A stretch of DNA of 64,000 nucleotides from Thauera sedimentorum (GCF_014489115.1 NZ_JACTAH010000001.1:1116001-1180000); one strand, 5' to 3'; positions 18,539 to 29,290 are shown, counted from the stretch's first letter. Program-made: numbers and translations. The notes: a model not told the origin generated them from the sequence alone.

Positions 18539-18940
18539 ATGGCTGACCCCAAGATGAAATTCCTCGTAGTCGACGACTTCTCGACCATGCGCCGCATCGT
18601 GCGCAACCTGCTCAAGGAACTCGGCTACACCAATGTCGACGAAGCGGAAGACGGCGCCGTGGCGCTGCAGAAGCTCAACAGCGCGCAGTTCGACTTCGTC
18701 GTCACCGACTGGAACATGCCCAACATGGATGGCCTCACGCTGCTGCAGACCATCCGCCAGACCCCGCATCTCAAGCATCTGCCGGTGCTGATGATCACTG
18801 CCGAGGCGAAGAAGGAAAACATCATCGCCGCCGCGCAGGCAGGTGCCAGCGGCTACATCGTCAAGCCGTTCACCTCGGCGACGATGGCCGAGAAGCTGGA
18901 AAAGATCTTCGAGAAGCTCGGCAAGAACGCAGTCGCCTGA
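18539..18940 (+). CDS. cheY: Chemotaxis response regulator CheY (classical type)
   Basis: A 133-residue receiver protein very like enteric CheY, starting [20 protein letters not shown]. Acidic residues are at 12-13, the phospho-acceptor is Asp57 ([11 protein letters not shown]), with the [11 protein letters not shown] and YIVKPFT segments. Next to cheZ, it is the likely regulator that binds the flagellar switch. The ATG at 18539 is preceded by a GGAG-containing leader. CheZ starts 35 bp downstream. Confidence 0.97.
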   Translation: MADPKMKFLVVDDFSTMRRIVRNLLKELGYTNVDEAEDGAVALQKLNSAQFDFVVTDWNMPNMDGLTLLQTIRQTPHLKHLPVLMITAEAKKENIIAAAQAGASGYIVKPFTSATMAEKLEKIFEKLGKNAVA

Positions 18941-18974
18941 GCCGGGCCCGGAAAACGAACAAGGGAGTTTGCAG

Positions 18975-19841
18975 ATGGCGAAGAAGCTGAAGTTCGACGA
19001 GTCGGGTGATTCGGACGATCTCCAGGCCCTGTTCGACAGCATCGCCGCCAGTCCGGCCAAGCCGGTGGTGCAGGTGGTCGAGCCGGCTGCCAACAGCGAT
19101 GACGGAGACAACGACGAGTTGCAGGCCCTGTTCGACGCGGTAGCGGGGCAGTTCGACACCGTGCCGGAGCCGGCGCCTGCCGTGGCACCTGCACCGGCGC
19201 AAGCCCCGGCAGCGGCAGCGGTCAAGGCGGACCCGAGCCCCGAGGCGGTGTTCCAGCGCATCGGCCAGATGACCCGCCAGGTGCATGACACCTTGCGCGA
19301 GCTCGGCTACGACGACGCGTTGCAGGAAGCCGCATCGGCGATTCCCGATGCGCGCCAGCGGCTGAACTACATTGCCCAGCTCACCGAACAGGCCGCCAGT
19401 CGCGTGCTCAACGCCACCGACATCGCCCGTCCGATCCAGGACAAGGTGGAAACCGATGCGGCGGCCCTGCAGGCACGCTGGGACAAACTGTTCGCCAACC
19501 AGTTGTCGGTGGACGAGTTCAAGACCTTGAGCACCGACACCCGCCAGTTCATCGGTGGCGTCGCCGAGAGCAGCCGCGCCACCAACGCGCAGCTGATGGA
19601 AATCATGATGGCGCAGGATTTCCAGGATCTGACCGGCCAGGTGATCAAGAAGGTCATCGACATGGCACAGGCGCTGGAGAGCCAGCTGCTGCAGGTGCTG
19701 CTCGAGGTTGCTCCGTCCGACCGGATGACCGAAAAGCACGCCGGCCTGATGAACGGCCCGGTGATCTCCGCCGAAGGACGCGACGACGTCGTCACCAGCC
19801 AGGAGCAGGTGGACGACCTGCTCGAGAGCCTCGGCTTCTGA
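18975..19841 (+). CDS. cheZ: CheY-P phosphatase CheZ
   Basis: CheZ dephosphorylates CheY-P. The 288-residue, mostly helical protein has the catalytic motif QDFQDLTGQVIKKV near residue 220 and the C-terminal CheY-binding peptide DDLLESLGF. The N-terminal 90 residues are acidic and Ala/Pro-rich, longer than in enterobacteria. The start at 18975 has an AAGGGAG site. Co-localisation with cheY and cheA matches proteobacterial flagellar chemotaxis systems. Confidence 0.95.
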   Translation: MAKKLKFDESGDSDDLQALFDSIAASPAKPVVQVVEPAANSDDGDNDELQALFDAVAGQFDTVPEPAPAVAPAPAQAPAAAAVKADPSPEAVFQRIGQMTRQVHDTLRELGYDDALQEAASAIPDARQRLNYIAQLTEQAASRVLNATDIARPIQDKVETDAAALQARWDKLFANQLSVDEFKTLSTDTRQFIGGVAESSRATNAQLMEIMMAQDFQDLTGQVIKKVIDMAQALESQLLQVLLEVAPSDRMTEKHAGLMNGPVISAEGRDDVVTSQEQVDDLLESLGF

Positions 19842-19933
19842 CCGGCGGACCAGCATGAAACGCCAGCCGCAACGCATGCTGCGGCTGCAAGGGTACGGCG
19901 CAGACCGTGCCGCGAAAGAGGAGCAAGAGGATC

Positions 19934-21832
19934 ATGAGTGACTTTGCCGGCATGGAAGAGTTGCTGCAGGACTTTCTGATCGAGGCGGGTGACCTGCTCT
20001 CGGGTGTCGACAACAAACTCGTCGACCTCGAACGCGCGCCCGACGACCGCAGCCTGCTCAACGACATCTTTCGCGGTTTCCACACGATCAAGGGTGGGGC
20101 CGGGTTCCTCAATGCCACCGAACTGGTGACGCTCTGCCACCTGACCGAGAACCTGTTCGACAAGCTGCGTAACGGCGAACTCGAGATCACCCCCGAGGCG
20201 ATGGACGTGATTCTCGCCGCCACCGGTTCGGTACGCGACATGTTCGGTTTCCTGGAGCAGGGCGTCCAGCCTCATGCGGCCGATCCCGCGTTGATCGCCA
20301 GTCTCAAGCAGGCGATCGCCGGAGAACTTGGCAGCGCCAGCGCGCAGTCCGAGCCTGCGGTCGAGGTTCAACCGGCTGCCGCGGGCGGCAGCGAGCCCGA
20401 CTGGAACAACCTCTTCAATGCGGTGACCGGCCTGCCCGTGCCGGTCGCAGGCAAGCCGGAAGCGGCCGCGGCGCCCGCCGACAAGCTGCCGGCGGCCCCG
20501 GCCAAGAGTTCGGAAGAGGTGATCCAGCAGGCCATCGGCCGCCGCGTCACCGACAAGCCGGGTTCGTCCGCACCGGTCGGTCGTCGCGACAGCGAGAAGA
20601 CCCGCGACAACTCGATCCGCGTCGACACCGCGCGCCTGGACCAGGTGCTCAACCTGTCCGGCGAGATCGGCCTCACCAAGAACCGTCTCAACGCGCTGCG
20701 CAGCGACATCCTCAACGGCCTCAACGACACCGAGACGCTGCACGCGCTCGACGTGGCGGTCAGCCAGCTCGACCTGCTGGTCTCCGACCTGCAGAACGCG
20801 GTGATGAAGACCCGCATGCAGCCGATCGGCCGCCTGTTCCAGAAATACCCGCGTATCGCGCGCGACCTGGCGCGCAACCTGGGCAAGGACGTCGAACTGG
20901 TGCTCGCCGGCGAGGAAACCGAAATCGACAAAACGATGATCGAGGACCTCTCCGACCCGATCATCCACCTCATCCGCAACGCGGTGGACCATGGCGTCGA
21001 GTCCGCCGCGGATCGACGTGTGGCCGGCAAGCCCGAGAAGTCCATCCTCAAGCTCGAGGCGCGCCAGGAAGGCGATCACATCCTGATCATGGTGGCCGAC
21101 GACGGCCATGGCATGAACGCCGAGAAGCTGCGCGCCAAGGCGGTGGAGAAGGGCCTCATCACCGATGAGGAAGCCAACACCATGGACGAGCGCCAGAGCT
21201 ACAACCTGGTGTTCCTGCCCGGCTTCTCGACCGCTGCGCAGGTGTCCGACGTTTCCGGTCGCGGCGTCGGCATGGACGTGGTGCGCACCAATATCCAGAA
21301 GCTCAACGGCTCCATCGAGATCCGTTCGCAGCTCGGCAAGGGCACCACCTTCATCATCAGCCTGCCGCTCACCCTGGCGATCCTGCCGGTCTTGCTGGTA
21401 CGCCTGGGCGAGCAACCCTTCGCGGTGCCTCTGTCGATGGTGCGCGAGATCCTGCCGATCGAGATCGAGCAGGTCCAGGAAGTCGGCGGGCGTGCCACCA
21501 TGGTGGTGCGCGGCGAAGTGCTGCCCATCCTGCCGCTGTCTTCGATGCTCGGCTGGCCGCAGGAGCGGCCGCCCGAATACGGCGTGCTGATGCACACCGC
21601 GGAGCTTTCCTTCATTCTCGCCATCGACAGCTTCGCAGGCCGCGAGGATGCGGTGATCAAGTCGCTGGACGACTTCCGTCCCAAGGGCGTGGCCGGCGTG
21701 ACCACCCTGTCCAACGGGCAGATCGTGCTGATCCTCGACATGAAGGAGCTGCTCGGCGGTGCCGGCGAGTTCCGCGGGGTGACGCGCTCGGCGCTGTTGC
21801 AGGGCGGGTCGATGCCCACCGTCACGAGCTGA
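19934..21832 (+). CDS. cheA: Chemotaxis histidine kinase CheA (second copy)
   Basis: A 632-residue CheA. It has an Hpt domain with phospho-His 50 (RGFHTIKGGAG), an Ala/Pro-rich linker (about 130-215), a dimerisation helix pair and an ATPase domain (IRNAVDHGVE near 347, ADDGHGM, GRGVGMDV near 443). A C-terminal CheW-like domain follows. It differs clearly from the CheA at 5381, and no clear CheY-binding P2 domain was recognised. Placed after cheY-cheZ, it may be the main flagellar kinase; that is inference from order only. Confidence 0.95.
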   Translation: MSDFAGMEELLQDFLIEAGDLLSGVDNKLVDLERAPDDRSLLNDIFRGFHTIKGGAGFLNATELVTLCHLTENLFDKLRNGELEITPEAMDVILAATGSVRDMFGFLEQGVQPHAADPALIASLKQAIAGELGSASAQSEPAVEVQPAAAGGSEPDWNNLFNAVTGLPVPVAGKPEAAAAPADKLPAAPAKSSEEVIQQAIGRRVTDKPGSSAPVGRRDSEKTRDNSIRVDTARLDQVLNLSGEIGLTKNRLNALRSDILNGLNDTETLHALDVAVSQLDLLVSDLQNAVMKTRMQPIGRLFQKYPRIARDLARNLGKDVELVLAGEETEIDKTMIEDLSDPIIHLIRNAVDHGVESAADRRVAGKPEKSILKLEARQEGDHILIMVADDGHGMNAEKLRAKAVEKGLITDEEANTMDERQSYNLVFLPGFSTAAQVSDVSGRGVGMDVVRTNIQKLNGSIEIRSQLGKGTTFIISLPLTLAILPVLLVRLGEQPFAVPLSMVREILPIEIEQVQEVGGRATMVVRGEVLPILPLSSMLGWPQERPPEYGVLMHTAELSFILAIDSFAGREDAVIKSLDDFRPKGVAGVTTLSNGQIVLILDMKELLGGAGEFRGVTRSALLQGGSMPTVTS

Positions 21833-21966
21833 TCGCCTGCGTGCCGTTCCGTTGCCCGAGGCGGGAAACCGTCACGGGCACCGGCAAAAAGTCCGCTTGT
21901 TCCCCTTTGCCCCCTTACCTAGGATGAAGGCACGGGGTCGCCTTGTGTACCCCGTGAGGGGGCAGC

Positions 21967-22287
21967 GTGGCGGATTTCGATTTCGATCACTGGCGCAGGC
22001 TTGCGGAGCAGGACCCGGAAGCCTACTTCCGAGCCCGCCGTAGCGCGATCGAGCGCTTCATCGGCACGCATCCGGCAAATGAAGCCCGGCGCTTGAGGGA
22101 AATGCAGGGCTATATCGACTGTGTGCGCCTGTCGGCCGGCACGCCGATGAATGCCCTGCTGACCGTCTCGAAGCTGATGGAAGAACATCTCGCCGCCCTG
22201 GGCGAGCAAAGCGTCGCGCTGCGCGAAGCCACCGAGCGGCTGGATGCCGCGGTGGCCCACCTCGATCGCCTGGAACGCATTCTCTGA
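21967..22287 (+). CDS. DUF3135 family protein
   Basis: A 106-residue protein starting at GTG 21967 with a strong GAGGGGG site. It begins ADFDFDHWRRLAEQDPEAYFRARR, typical of the DUF3135 family, and ends in a predicted coiled coil (LREATERLDAAVAHLDRLERIL). There are no membrane segments. Function is unknown. It is convergent with tal, whose stop lies 23 bp away. Confidence 0.75.
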   Translation: MADFDFDHWRRLAEQDPEAYFRARRSAIERFIGTHPANEARRLREMQGYIDCVRLSAGTPMNALLTVSKLMEEHLAALGEQSVALREATERLDAAVAHLDRLERIL

Positions 22288-22309
22288 CAAGCGCCCGTTG
22301 CGGGAGCGC

Positions 22310-23386
22310 CTACTCGGTCAGGACGAGCAGCTTGGCGAAGGCTTCCTCGAACTGCCGCAGTCCGTCGGCCTGAAGCGTCTCGCCGACTGCGTCCATGTCC
22401 ACCCCCAGTTCGTCCAGTGCGCGAAAGCACGCCGCTGCGTGCTCGGTGCCTTGGGACAGGGTGTCACTCACCTTGCCGTGGTCGATCAGCGCCGCCAGGG
22501 TGGCGTCCGGCAGGGTGTTGACCGTTTCCGCGCCGATCAGCGCTTCGACATAGAGCAGATCGCTGTAGGCCGGGTTCTTGGTGCCGGTGCTCGCCCAGAG
22601 CATGTACTGCGGCCTCGCCCCGGCTGCGCGCAAACGCTCGAAGCCTGCCCCGTGGAAGCGCTCGCGATAGCGTTCGTAGGCCAGTTTGGCCATGGCGACT
22701 GCGCTGTGGCCCAGCCAATCGCGCGCCGGTCCGCCCTGGGTCTCCAGTTGCTTGTCGACCAGGGTGTCCACACGGCTGAGAAAGAGGCTGGCTACCGACA
22801 TCACCCGCGTGAGATCGCCACCGGCGTCGCGCAGGCGGTCGAGCCCGCGAAGATAGGCCTCCGCTACCGCATCGACATGGGCGAGCGAGAACATCAGGGT
22901 CACGTTCACGCTCACGCCTGCGGCGATCAGGTCCTCGATCGCGCCCAGGCCGGCGGGGGTGGCCGGCACCTTGATCAGCAGATTGTCCCGGCCCACGGCC
23001 TGGCGCAGGCGCAGGCCGGCCGCTACCGTACCGTCGCGGTCATGAGCAAGCGCGGGGGATACTTCCAGGCTGACATAGCCCATGTCGCCGCCGCTCGCTT
23101 CCCAGGTGGGGCGGAGCAGATCGCAGGCCGACTGCACGTCGGGGATCACCAGGGCTTCGTAGCGTGCCTCCGCGCTCAGCGGCTGGGCCCGCAGGGCCGC
23201 GAGGTCCTCCTCGTAATACCGTCCGTCCGCGATCGCCTTGTGGAAGATCGCCGGATTGGTGGTGATGCCGCTGACGCCGTCGTCGTGGATGAAGCGGCTC
23301 AGGTGGCCGTCCCGGATCAGCGAGCGGGAGAGATTGTCCAGCCAGATCTGCTGGCCGAGTTCGCGGACTTGAAGCAGGCGGTTCAT
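22310..23386 (-). CDS. tal: Transaldolase
   Basis: Transaldolase moves a dihydroxyacetone unit between sugar phosphates in the pentose phosphate pathway. At 358 residues it belongs to the longer Tal subfamily. It shows GITTNPAIFHKAI near the N-terminus and the Schiff-base lysine in NLLIKVPATPAG. It is transcribed alone; the upstream neighbour truC is on the same strand and ends 43 bp before the tal start. Confidence 0.95.
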   Translation of the reverse strand: MNRLLQVRELGQQIWLDNLSRSLIRDGHLSRFIHDDGVSGITTNPAIFHKAIADGRYYEEDLAALRAQPLSAEARYEALVIPDVQSACDLLRPTWEASGGDMGYVSLEVSPALAHDRDGTVAAGLRLRQAVGRDNLLIKVPATPAGLGAIEDLIAAGVSVNVTLMFSLAHVDAVAEAYLRGLDRLRDAGGDLTRVMSVASLFLSRVDTLVDKQLETQGGPARDWLGHSAVAMAKLAYERYRERFHGAGFERLRAAGARPQYMLWASTGTKNPAYSDLLYVEALIGAETVNTLPDATLAALIDHGKVSDTLSQGTEHAAACFRALDELGVDMDAVGETLQADGLRQFEEAFAKLLVLTE

Positions 23387-23429
23387 CGGGGTTCTTCGTT
23401 CGGACAGTGTTGGTCAGCGGGTCATTGTG

Positions 23430-24182
23430 CTACGAATCGATGACAGTCGAAAGACCGGTGCGCAGCGCCTCGCCCCAGCCGAGCGCATCGACCACCTGCA
23501 TGAAATCGCCGTCAGGCGCGGCTTCGATCCGCAGCGCCGCGCCGCTCCACGGGTGCTCGAAAGCGAGCAGGGTGCTCGCAAGCAATAGCCGCGAACTGCC
23601 GAAAAGCTGCTGGAACAGCCGGTTGTGGCGGCCCTTGCCGAAAGTGGCGTCGCCGATGATGGGGTGGGCGATGTGCTTCAGGTGGCGCCTGAGCTGATGG
23701 CGCCGGCCGGTTTCCGGGTTCAGGGAAACCAGGGCGTAGCGGCTGGTGGGGTAGCGGTCGACCCGGTGGGGCAGTTCGACGGTCGCCAGCGTGTCGAAGC
23801 GGGTCAGGGCGGGGCGCGGGTCTTCGAGCGCTCCGCTGGGCCGGTGTTCGGCATCGTCATGCCGCCGGCTCAAGGCGTGGTCGATCAGCCCGCTTGCGGG
23901 CGGATGGCCGCGCACCACCGCGAGGTAGCGCTTGGCGACGGTGCGTTCCTCGAAGTGGCCGGCCAGCCGGGTCAGCGTTTCCCGATCGAGCGCGAACAGC
24001 AGCACGCCCGAGGTGCCCTTGTCCAGTCTGTGTACCGGGAAGACATGGCGCCCGAGCTGGTCGCGCAGCATCTGCACTGCGAAACGGGTTTCGTGGGCGT
24101 CGAGCGCCGAGCGGTGGACCAGCAGGCCGGCCGGCTTGTGGATGGCGACCAGATGGTCGTCCTGGTAGAGAATGGGCAGCAT
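23430..24182 (-). CDS. truC: tRNA pseudouridine(65) synthase TruC-like
   Basis: An RluA-family pseudouridine synthase of 250 residues. It opens MLPILYQDDHLVAIHKPAGLLVHRS in two recognisable parts, close to TruC, and has the catalytic Asp in HRLDKGTSG. The frame continues upstream to 24257, but the TruC-like start at 24182 is chosen; its ribosome site is weak. TruC modifies U65 of tRNA-Ile and tRNA-Asp in E. coli. Assignment within the RluA family rests on the N-terminus. Confidence 0.83.
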   Translation of the reverse strand: MLPILYQDDHLVAIHKPAGLLVHRSALDAHETRFAVQMLRDQLGRHVFPVHRLDKGTSGVLLFALDRETLTRLAGHFEERTVAKRYLAVVRGHPPASGLIDHALSRRHDDAEHRPSGALEDPRPALTRFDTLATVELPHRVDRYPTSRYALVSLNPETGRRHQLRRHLKHIAHPIIGDATFGKGRHNRLFQQLFGSSRLLLASTLLAFEHPWSGAALRIEAAPDGDFMQVVDALGWGEALRTGLSTVIDS

Positions 24183-24251
24183 TCGCAGCGTCGGTGAGAG
24201 GGGCGCCGAGCCTCGGCGGTGAGCGGTGGCAGCCGGGGGCGCGCATTGCAC

Positions 24252-24280
24252 TTGCATGCGTCGCGCGGCGCCGCTAGAAT
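24252..24280 (+). promoter_or_regulatory. Sigma-70 promoter of rpsT
   Basis: TTGCAT (24252-24257), 17 bases, TAGAAT (24275-24280), giving a leader of about 30 nt before the rpsT start. Confidence 0.7.
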
Positions 24281-24317
24281 GCCGTGTTTTCTAAACCTGT
24301 ACAACGGAAGTAAATCT

Positions 24318-24584
24318 ATGGCCAACTCCGCACAAGCCCGCAAGCGTGCCCGTCAAGCGGTCAAGGCTCGCGCTCACAACGCCAGCCTGCGCTCGCGTTT
24401 GCGTACCGCGATCAAGGCCGTTCGCAAGGCCATCGTGGGTGGCGACAAGGCGGCGGCTCAGTCGGTGTTTCGCACCTCGATGAGCACCATCGACAGCATC
24501 GCCGACAAGAAGATCATCCACAAGAACAAGGCTGCTCGCCACAAGAGCCGCCTGTCTGCCGCCGTGAAGGCGATGGCCGCCTGA
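24318..24584 (+). CDS. rpsT: 30S ribosomal protein S20
   Basis: An 88-residue basic protein beginning [21 protein letters not shown], diagnostic of S20, which binds 16S rRNA early in 30S assembly. The start at 24318 follows a GGAAG site. It is monocistronic, with its own promoter and terminator. Confidence 0.98.
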   Translation: MANSAQARKRARQAVKARAHNASLRSRLRTAIKAVRKAIVGGDKAAAQSVFRTSMSTIDSIADKKIIHKNKAARHKSRLSAAVKAMAA

Positions 24585-24606
24585 GTCTTTTCGACTCGGT
24601 GGTACG

Positions 24607-24639
24607 AGAACGGCGACCCGCGGGTCGCCGTTCTGTTTT
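24607..24639 (+). terminator. Terminator of rpsT
   Basis: A perfect inverted repeat (24607-24620 with 24621-24634, a few central bases forming the loop) followed by TTTT at 24636-24639. Confidence 0.85.
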
Positions 24640-24686
24640 CTGCGTGCCGCGCGCTGCGCGCGGCTTGATCGCGCAGGCCGCTGCGC

Positions 24687-24983
24687 TCAGGGCGCGGCCT
24701 GGTCGTCGTCGATCGGCTCCATCTGCAGATCGTTGTCGTTGGCGAAGTTGATCAGGAACTTGTAGGCCAGCGGCTCGATGTCGTAGAGGCGGGCGTCCAC
24801 GAGCACCGTCTTGTCGCCTTTGAGGGTGCAGCCGGGGCGCACGTAGGGGGAGTACATCATCCGGTGGTCGGCGCCGAAGGCCGACATGATGCCGCACAGT
24901 CGGTCCGCCCAATCGCTGGGGCGGAACTTCTTTCCCTCTCTCGTGACCCCGATGATGACAAAGCTTTCGATCTTCTGATTCAT
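24687..24983 (-). CDS. DUF3579 family protein
   Basis: A 98-residue soluble protein (MNQKIESFVIIGVTREGKKF, then FRPSDWADRLCGIMSAFG). The pattern matches the DUF3579 family, which is known mainly from betaproteobacteria and has no assigned role. It is divergent from argD. In some relatives it lies near pyrimidine or arginine genes, so the neighbourhood fits but says little about function. Confidence 0.8.
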   Translation of the reverse strand: MNQKIESFVIIGVTREGKKFRPSDWADRLCGIMSAFGADHRMMYSPYVRPGCTLKGDKTVLVDARLYDIEPLAYKFLINFANDNDLQMEPIDDDQAAP

Positions 24984-25174
24984 GTGTCACGCCGTTTGGG
25001 CTTCGGGAATCGGGGTGTGGCGCCGCGGCCTGCGGGTATGCGGGGGCGCCTCGCAAAGCGGGGCGGATTCTAACAGAAATCGGCGGTTCGCGATGCGGAA
25101 CGTCCCCGGGATGGCGCTCGGCGCAATATATACAACCCGGTCGGATTCCCTTACCATCCCTCCTTTGCCAATCC

Positions 25175-25205
25175 CACGGCGGCGTCTGCCGCCGTGTGCG
25201 TTTTT
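25175..25205 (+). promoter_or_regulatory. Terminator-like hairpin in the argD leader
   Basis: A perfect 9-bp stem (25175-25183 with 25188-25196, loop GTCT) is followed by TGCG and five T residues. It lies 27 bp before the argD start codon and could attenuate argD transcription or end a short upstream RNA. Confidence 0.5.
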
Positions 25206-25231
25206 GTGGTTCATCCTTATCGGGGATTTCC

Positions 25232-26404
25232 ATGTCGCATCTGATGAATACCTACGCCAGGCAGCCCGTGGCCTTCACCCACGGGGAAGGCGCGTGGATT
25301 TACGATGAGACGGGCAAGCGCTATCTGGACGCCTTGGCCGGGATCGCTGTATCGACGCTGGGCCATAACCATCCGCGCCTTGTCCGCACGATTGCCGAGC
25401 AGGCGGCGAAGGTGCTGCACACCTCCAACCTGTACCGCATTCCGCTGCAGGAGCAACTCGCCGACCGGCTGGCTGCGCTGTCCGGCATGGACGAGGTCTT
25501 CCTGTGCAACTCCGGTTGCGAGGCCAACGAGGCGGCGATCAAGCTGGCCCGCTTCTACGGGCACCAGAAGGGCATCGAACTGCCCACCATCATCGTGATG
25601 GAGAACGCCTTCCACGGCCGCACCCTCGCCACCCTGTCCGCTACCGGCAACCGCAAGAGCCAGGCGGGCTTCGAACCGCTGGTCAGCGGTTTCGTGCGCG
25701 TGCCCTACAAGGATATCGGCGCGATCCGCGCGATCGCGGAGCACAACCATGGCATCGTCGCCGTGATGCTTGAGATGATCCAGGGCGAAGGCGGCATCAA
25801 CGTGGCCGACGACCAGTTCCAGCGCGAACTGCGCGAGATCTGCGACCAGAACGGCTGGCTGATGATCTGTGACGAGGTGCAGTGCGGCATCGGCCGTACC
25901 GGGCGCTGGTTCGGCTGGCAGCACGCCGGCGTGAAACCGGATGTAATGACGCTGGCCAAGGGGCTGGGTTCGGGTGTGCCGATCGGCGCGTGCCTGACCT
26001 CCGGCCGGGCTGCCGGGCTGTTCGGTCCGGGCAACCACGGCTCCACCTTCGGCGGCAATCCGCTGGCCTGCGCGGCCGGGCTGACCACGCTGGAGGTGAT
26101 CGAAAGCGACGGGCTGATGTCCAATGCGCTGAAGGTCGGCGAGGCGATCCGTGCCGGTATCAGCGAAGCGCTGTCGGATGTTGACGGCGTGGCCGACATC
26201 CGCGGCCGCGGGTTGATGATCGGCATCGAGCTCGATCGCCCCTGTGGCGTCCTGGTCGGCAAGGCGCTGGAGGCGGGCCTGCTGATCAACGTGACCGCCG
26301 AGCGCGTGGTGCGTCTGCTGCCGCCGCTGACCCTGACCGAAGCGGAAGCGCAGACGCTGGTCGGCAAGCTCGCCCCGCTGATCCGCGACTTCCTGTCGCA
26401 ATGA
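25232..26404 (+). CDS. argD: Acetylornithine aminotransferase ArgD
   Basis: A PLP enzyme converting N-acetylglutamate semialdehyde to N-acetylornithine. The 390-residue protein shows the class III aminotransferase pattern: NSGCEANEAAIKLAR, NAFHGRT, the aspartate of ICDEVQCGIGRTG, and the PLP lysine in TLAKGLGSG. The start at 25232 is supported by a GGGGAT leader and the MSHLMNTYARQPVAF opening. argF follows after 16 bp, so arginine genes argD-argF-argG run together. Confidence 0.94.
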   Translation: MSHLMNTYARQPVAFTHGEGAWIYDETGKRYLDALAGIAVSTLGHNHPRLVRTIAEQAAKVLHTSNLYRIPLQEQLADRLAALSGMDEVFLCNSGCEANEAAIKLARFYGHQKGIELPTIIVMENAFHGRTLATLSATGNRKSQAGFEPLVSGFVRVPYKDIGAIRAIAEHNHGIVAVMLEMIQGEGGINVADDQFQRELREICDQNGWLMICDEVQCGIGRTGRWFGWQHAGVKPDVMTLAKGLGSGVPIGACLTSGRAAGLFGPGNHGSTFGGNPLACAAGLTTLEVIESDGLMSNALKVGEAIRAGISEALSDVDGVADIRGRGLMIGIELDRPCGVLVGKALEAGLLINVTAERVVRLLPPLTLTEAEAQTLVGKLAPLIRDFLSQ

Positions 26405-26420
26405 GTGAGGCGGCGTACCG

Positions 26421-27347
26421 ATGACGGCACTCAAGCACTATCTTCAGTTCAAGGACTTCACCCGCGAGGAGTACGAGTACCTGTTCGAGCGCACCCGCTG
26501 GATCAAGGACAAGTACAAGCGCTACGAGCCCTACCATCCGCTGTTCGACCGTACGCTGGTGATGATCTTCGAGAAGGCCAGCACCCGCACCCGCCTGTCC
26601 TTCGAGGCCGGCATGCATCAGCTCGGCGGCTCGGCGATCTACCTCAACACCCGCGATTCGCAACTGGGGCGGGGTGAGCCGGTGGAGGATGCTGCGCAGG
26701 TGATCTCGCGTATGAGCGACGTGGTGATGATCCGCACCTTCGAGCAGGACATCATCGAGCGCTTCGCGGCGAACTCGCGCGTGCCGCTGATCAACGGCCT
26801 GACCAACGAGTATCACCCCTGCCAGATCCTCGCCGACATCTTCACCTTCATCGAACACCGCGGCTGCATCCAGGGCAAGACCGTGGCCTGGGTGGGCGAC
26901 TCCAACAACATGTGCAACACCTGGCTGCAGGCGGCTGAGGTGCTGGACTTCAACGTCCACGTGTCCACGCCCCCGGGCTACGAGGTGGAGCCGGAGCGCG
27001 CCGGTCTGTATGGCACCGACCACTTCGAGCAGTTCGCCGATCCACTGGAGGCCTGCAAGGGCGCCCACCTGGTCACCACCGACGTGTGGACCTCGATGGG
27101 CTTCGAGGCGGAAAACGAAGAGCGCATGAAGGCTTTTGCCGACTGGTGCGTGGACGCCGAGATGATGGCGGTGGCCGACCCGCAGGCGGTCTTCATGCAC
27201 TGCCTGCCCGCGCATCGCGGCGAAGAGGTGACCGCCGAAGTCATCGACGGCGCTCAGTCCGTTGTATGGGACGAGGCCGAAAACCGACTGCACGTGCAGA
27301 AGGCCCTGATGGAGTACCTGGTGCTCGGCAAGGTGGAAACGAAATAA
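26421..27347 (+). CDS. argF: Ornithine carbamoyltransferase ArgF
   Basis: Forms citrulline from ornithine and carbamoyl phosphate. The 308-residue length is standard. The carbamoyl-phosphate loop is [12 protein letters not shown], followed by [15 protein letters not shown], the ornithine-site segment [15 protein letters not shown], and [11 protein letters not shown] near the C-terminus. It is probably co-transcribed with argD; a REP-like palindrome separates it from argG. Confidence 0.97.
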   Translation: MTALKHYLQFKDFTREEYEYLFERTRWIKDKYKRYEPYHPLFDRTLVMIFEKASTRTRLSFEAGMHQLGGSAIYLNTRDSQLGRGEPVEDAAQVISRMSDVVMIRTFEQDIIERFAANSRVPLINGLTNEYHPCQILADIFTFIEHRGCIQGKTVAWVGDSNNMCNTWLQAAEVLDFNVHVSTPPGYEVEPERAGLYGTDHFEQFADPLEACKGAHLVTTDVWTSMGFEAENEERMKAFADWCVDAEMMAVADPQAVFMHCLPAHRGEEVTAEVIDGAQSVVWDEAENRLHVQKALMEYLVLGKVETK

Positions 27348-27350
27348 CCG

Positions 27351-27419
27351 GCAGGAGCGGGCTTGCCCGCGATACGGCGTTCGGACCGTTCGACGAATCG
27401 CGGGTGAGCCCGCTCCTGC
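27351..27419. repeat. REP-like palindromic pair (GGGCTTGCCC variant)
   Basis: Inverted arms of 23 bases (27351-27373 and 27397-27419) with core GAGCGGGCTTGCCCGCGAT. The core differs from the GGCCTTGGCC type found elsewhere in the window. It lies between argF and argG. Confidence 0.85.
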
Positions 27420-27480
27420 GCGAACATCACGGCGTCCACGGGCGTGGGCGCCGGCAACACAGCAGAAAACAGGAAAGAGC

Positions 27481-28710
<1,230 letters not shown>

Positions 28711-28723
28711 GCGGAAGCCGGGA

Positions 28724-28954
28724 ATGGATAACGAAGTCCTGATCTTCGGCCTGACTATCGCGGAGTTCGAAGACATCTCGCTGAAGGTGTGCTTCACCGC
28801 GCTGATCATCTACATGCTGTTCATCATCGGCAACCTGGCCAAGGAGTCCAAGGCCGGGAAGTACGGCACGGTGTGGATGTTCGTCGCCTTGGGCCTGGGC
28901 TTCGTCGGCTTCGTGGCCAAGGGCCTGATCCAGAAGTTGATGGGTATCGAGTAA
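28724..28954 (+). CDS. DUF2788 small membrane protein
   Basis: A 76-residue protein with two hydrophobic helices (about 22-38 and 49-68) separated by the charged loop LAKESKAGKYGT. The segment ALIIYMLFIIGNLAKESKAG matches the DUF2788 family. No function is known. It sits 13 bp after argG, in the same apparent transcript. Confidence 0.75.
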   Translation: MDNEVLIFGLTIAEFEDISLKVCFTALIIYMLFIIGNLAKESKAGKYGTVWMFVALGLGFVGFVAKGLIQKLMGIE

Positions 28955-28966
28955 GCAGGGGAAGCA

Positions 28967-29290
28967 ATGAGCGTTACCGAGAAGTTCGACGGCGCGGCCG
29001 TCACCACCAAGGCCAACGTGTATTTCGACGGCAAGTGCGTCAGTCACGGCATCGTGCTGGCCGACGGTACGAAGAAGTCGGTCGGCGTGATCCTGCCGGC
29101 CAGCCTCACCTTCAACACCGGCGCACCGGAGATCATGGAAGGCGTGGCCGGCAGCTGCCGCGTGCGCCTGAAGGGCGAGAGCGAGTGGAAGACCTATGGC
29201 GCGGGCGATTCCTTCGACGTGCCGGGCAATTCCAGCTTCGACATCGAAGTGAGCGGCGAGCCCTACCACTACATCTGCCATTTCGGCTGA
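28967..29290 (+). CDS. ppnP: Pyrimidine/purine nucleoside phosphorylase PpnP
   Basis: A 107-residue single-domain cupin (YaiE/DUF1255 family), with [30 protein letters not shown] and a C-terminal YHYICHFG. Members phosphorolyse several nucleosides. The length and both signature segments fit fully. Confidence 0.92.
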   Translation: MSVTEKFDGAAVTTKANVYFDGKCVSHGIVLADGTKKSVGVILPASLTFNTGAPEIMEGVAGSCRVRLKGESEWKTYGAGDSFDVPGNSSFDIEVSGEPYHYICHFG

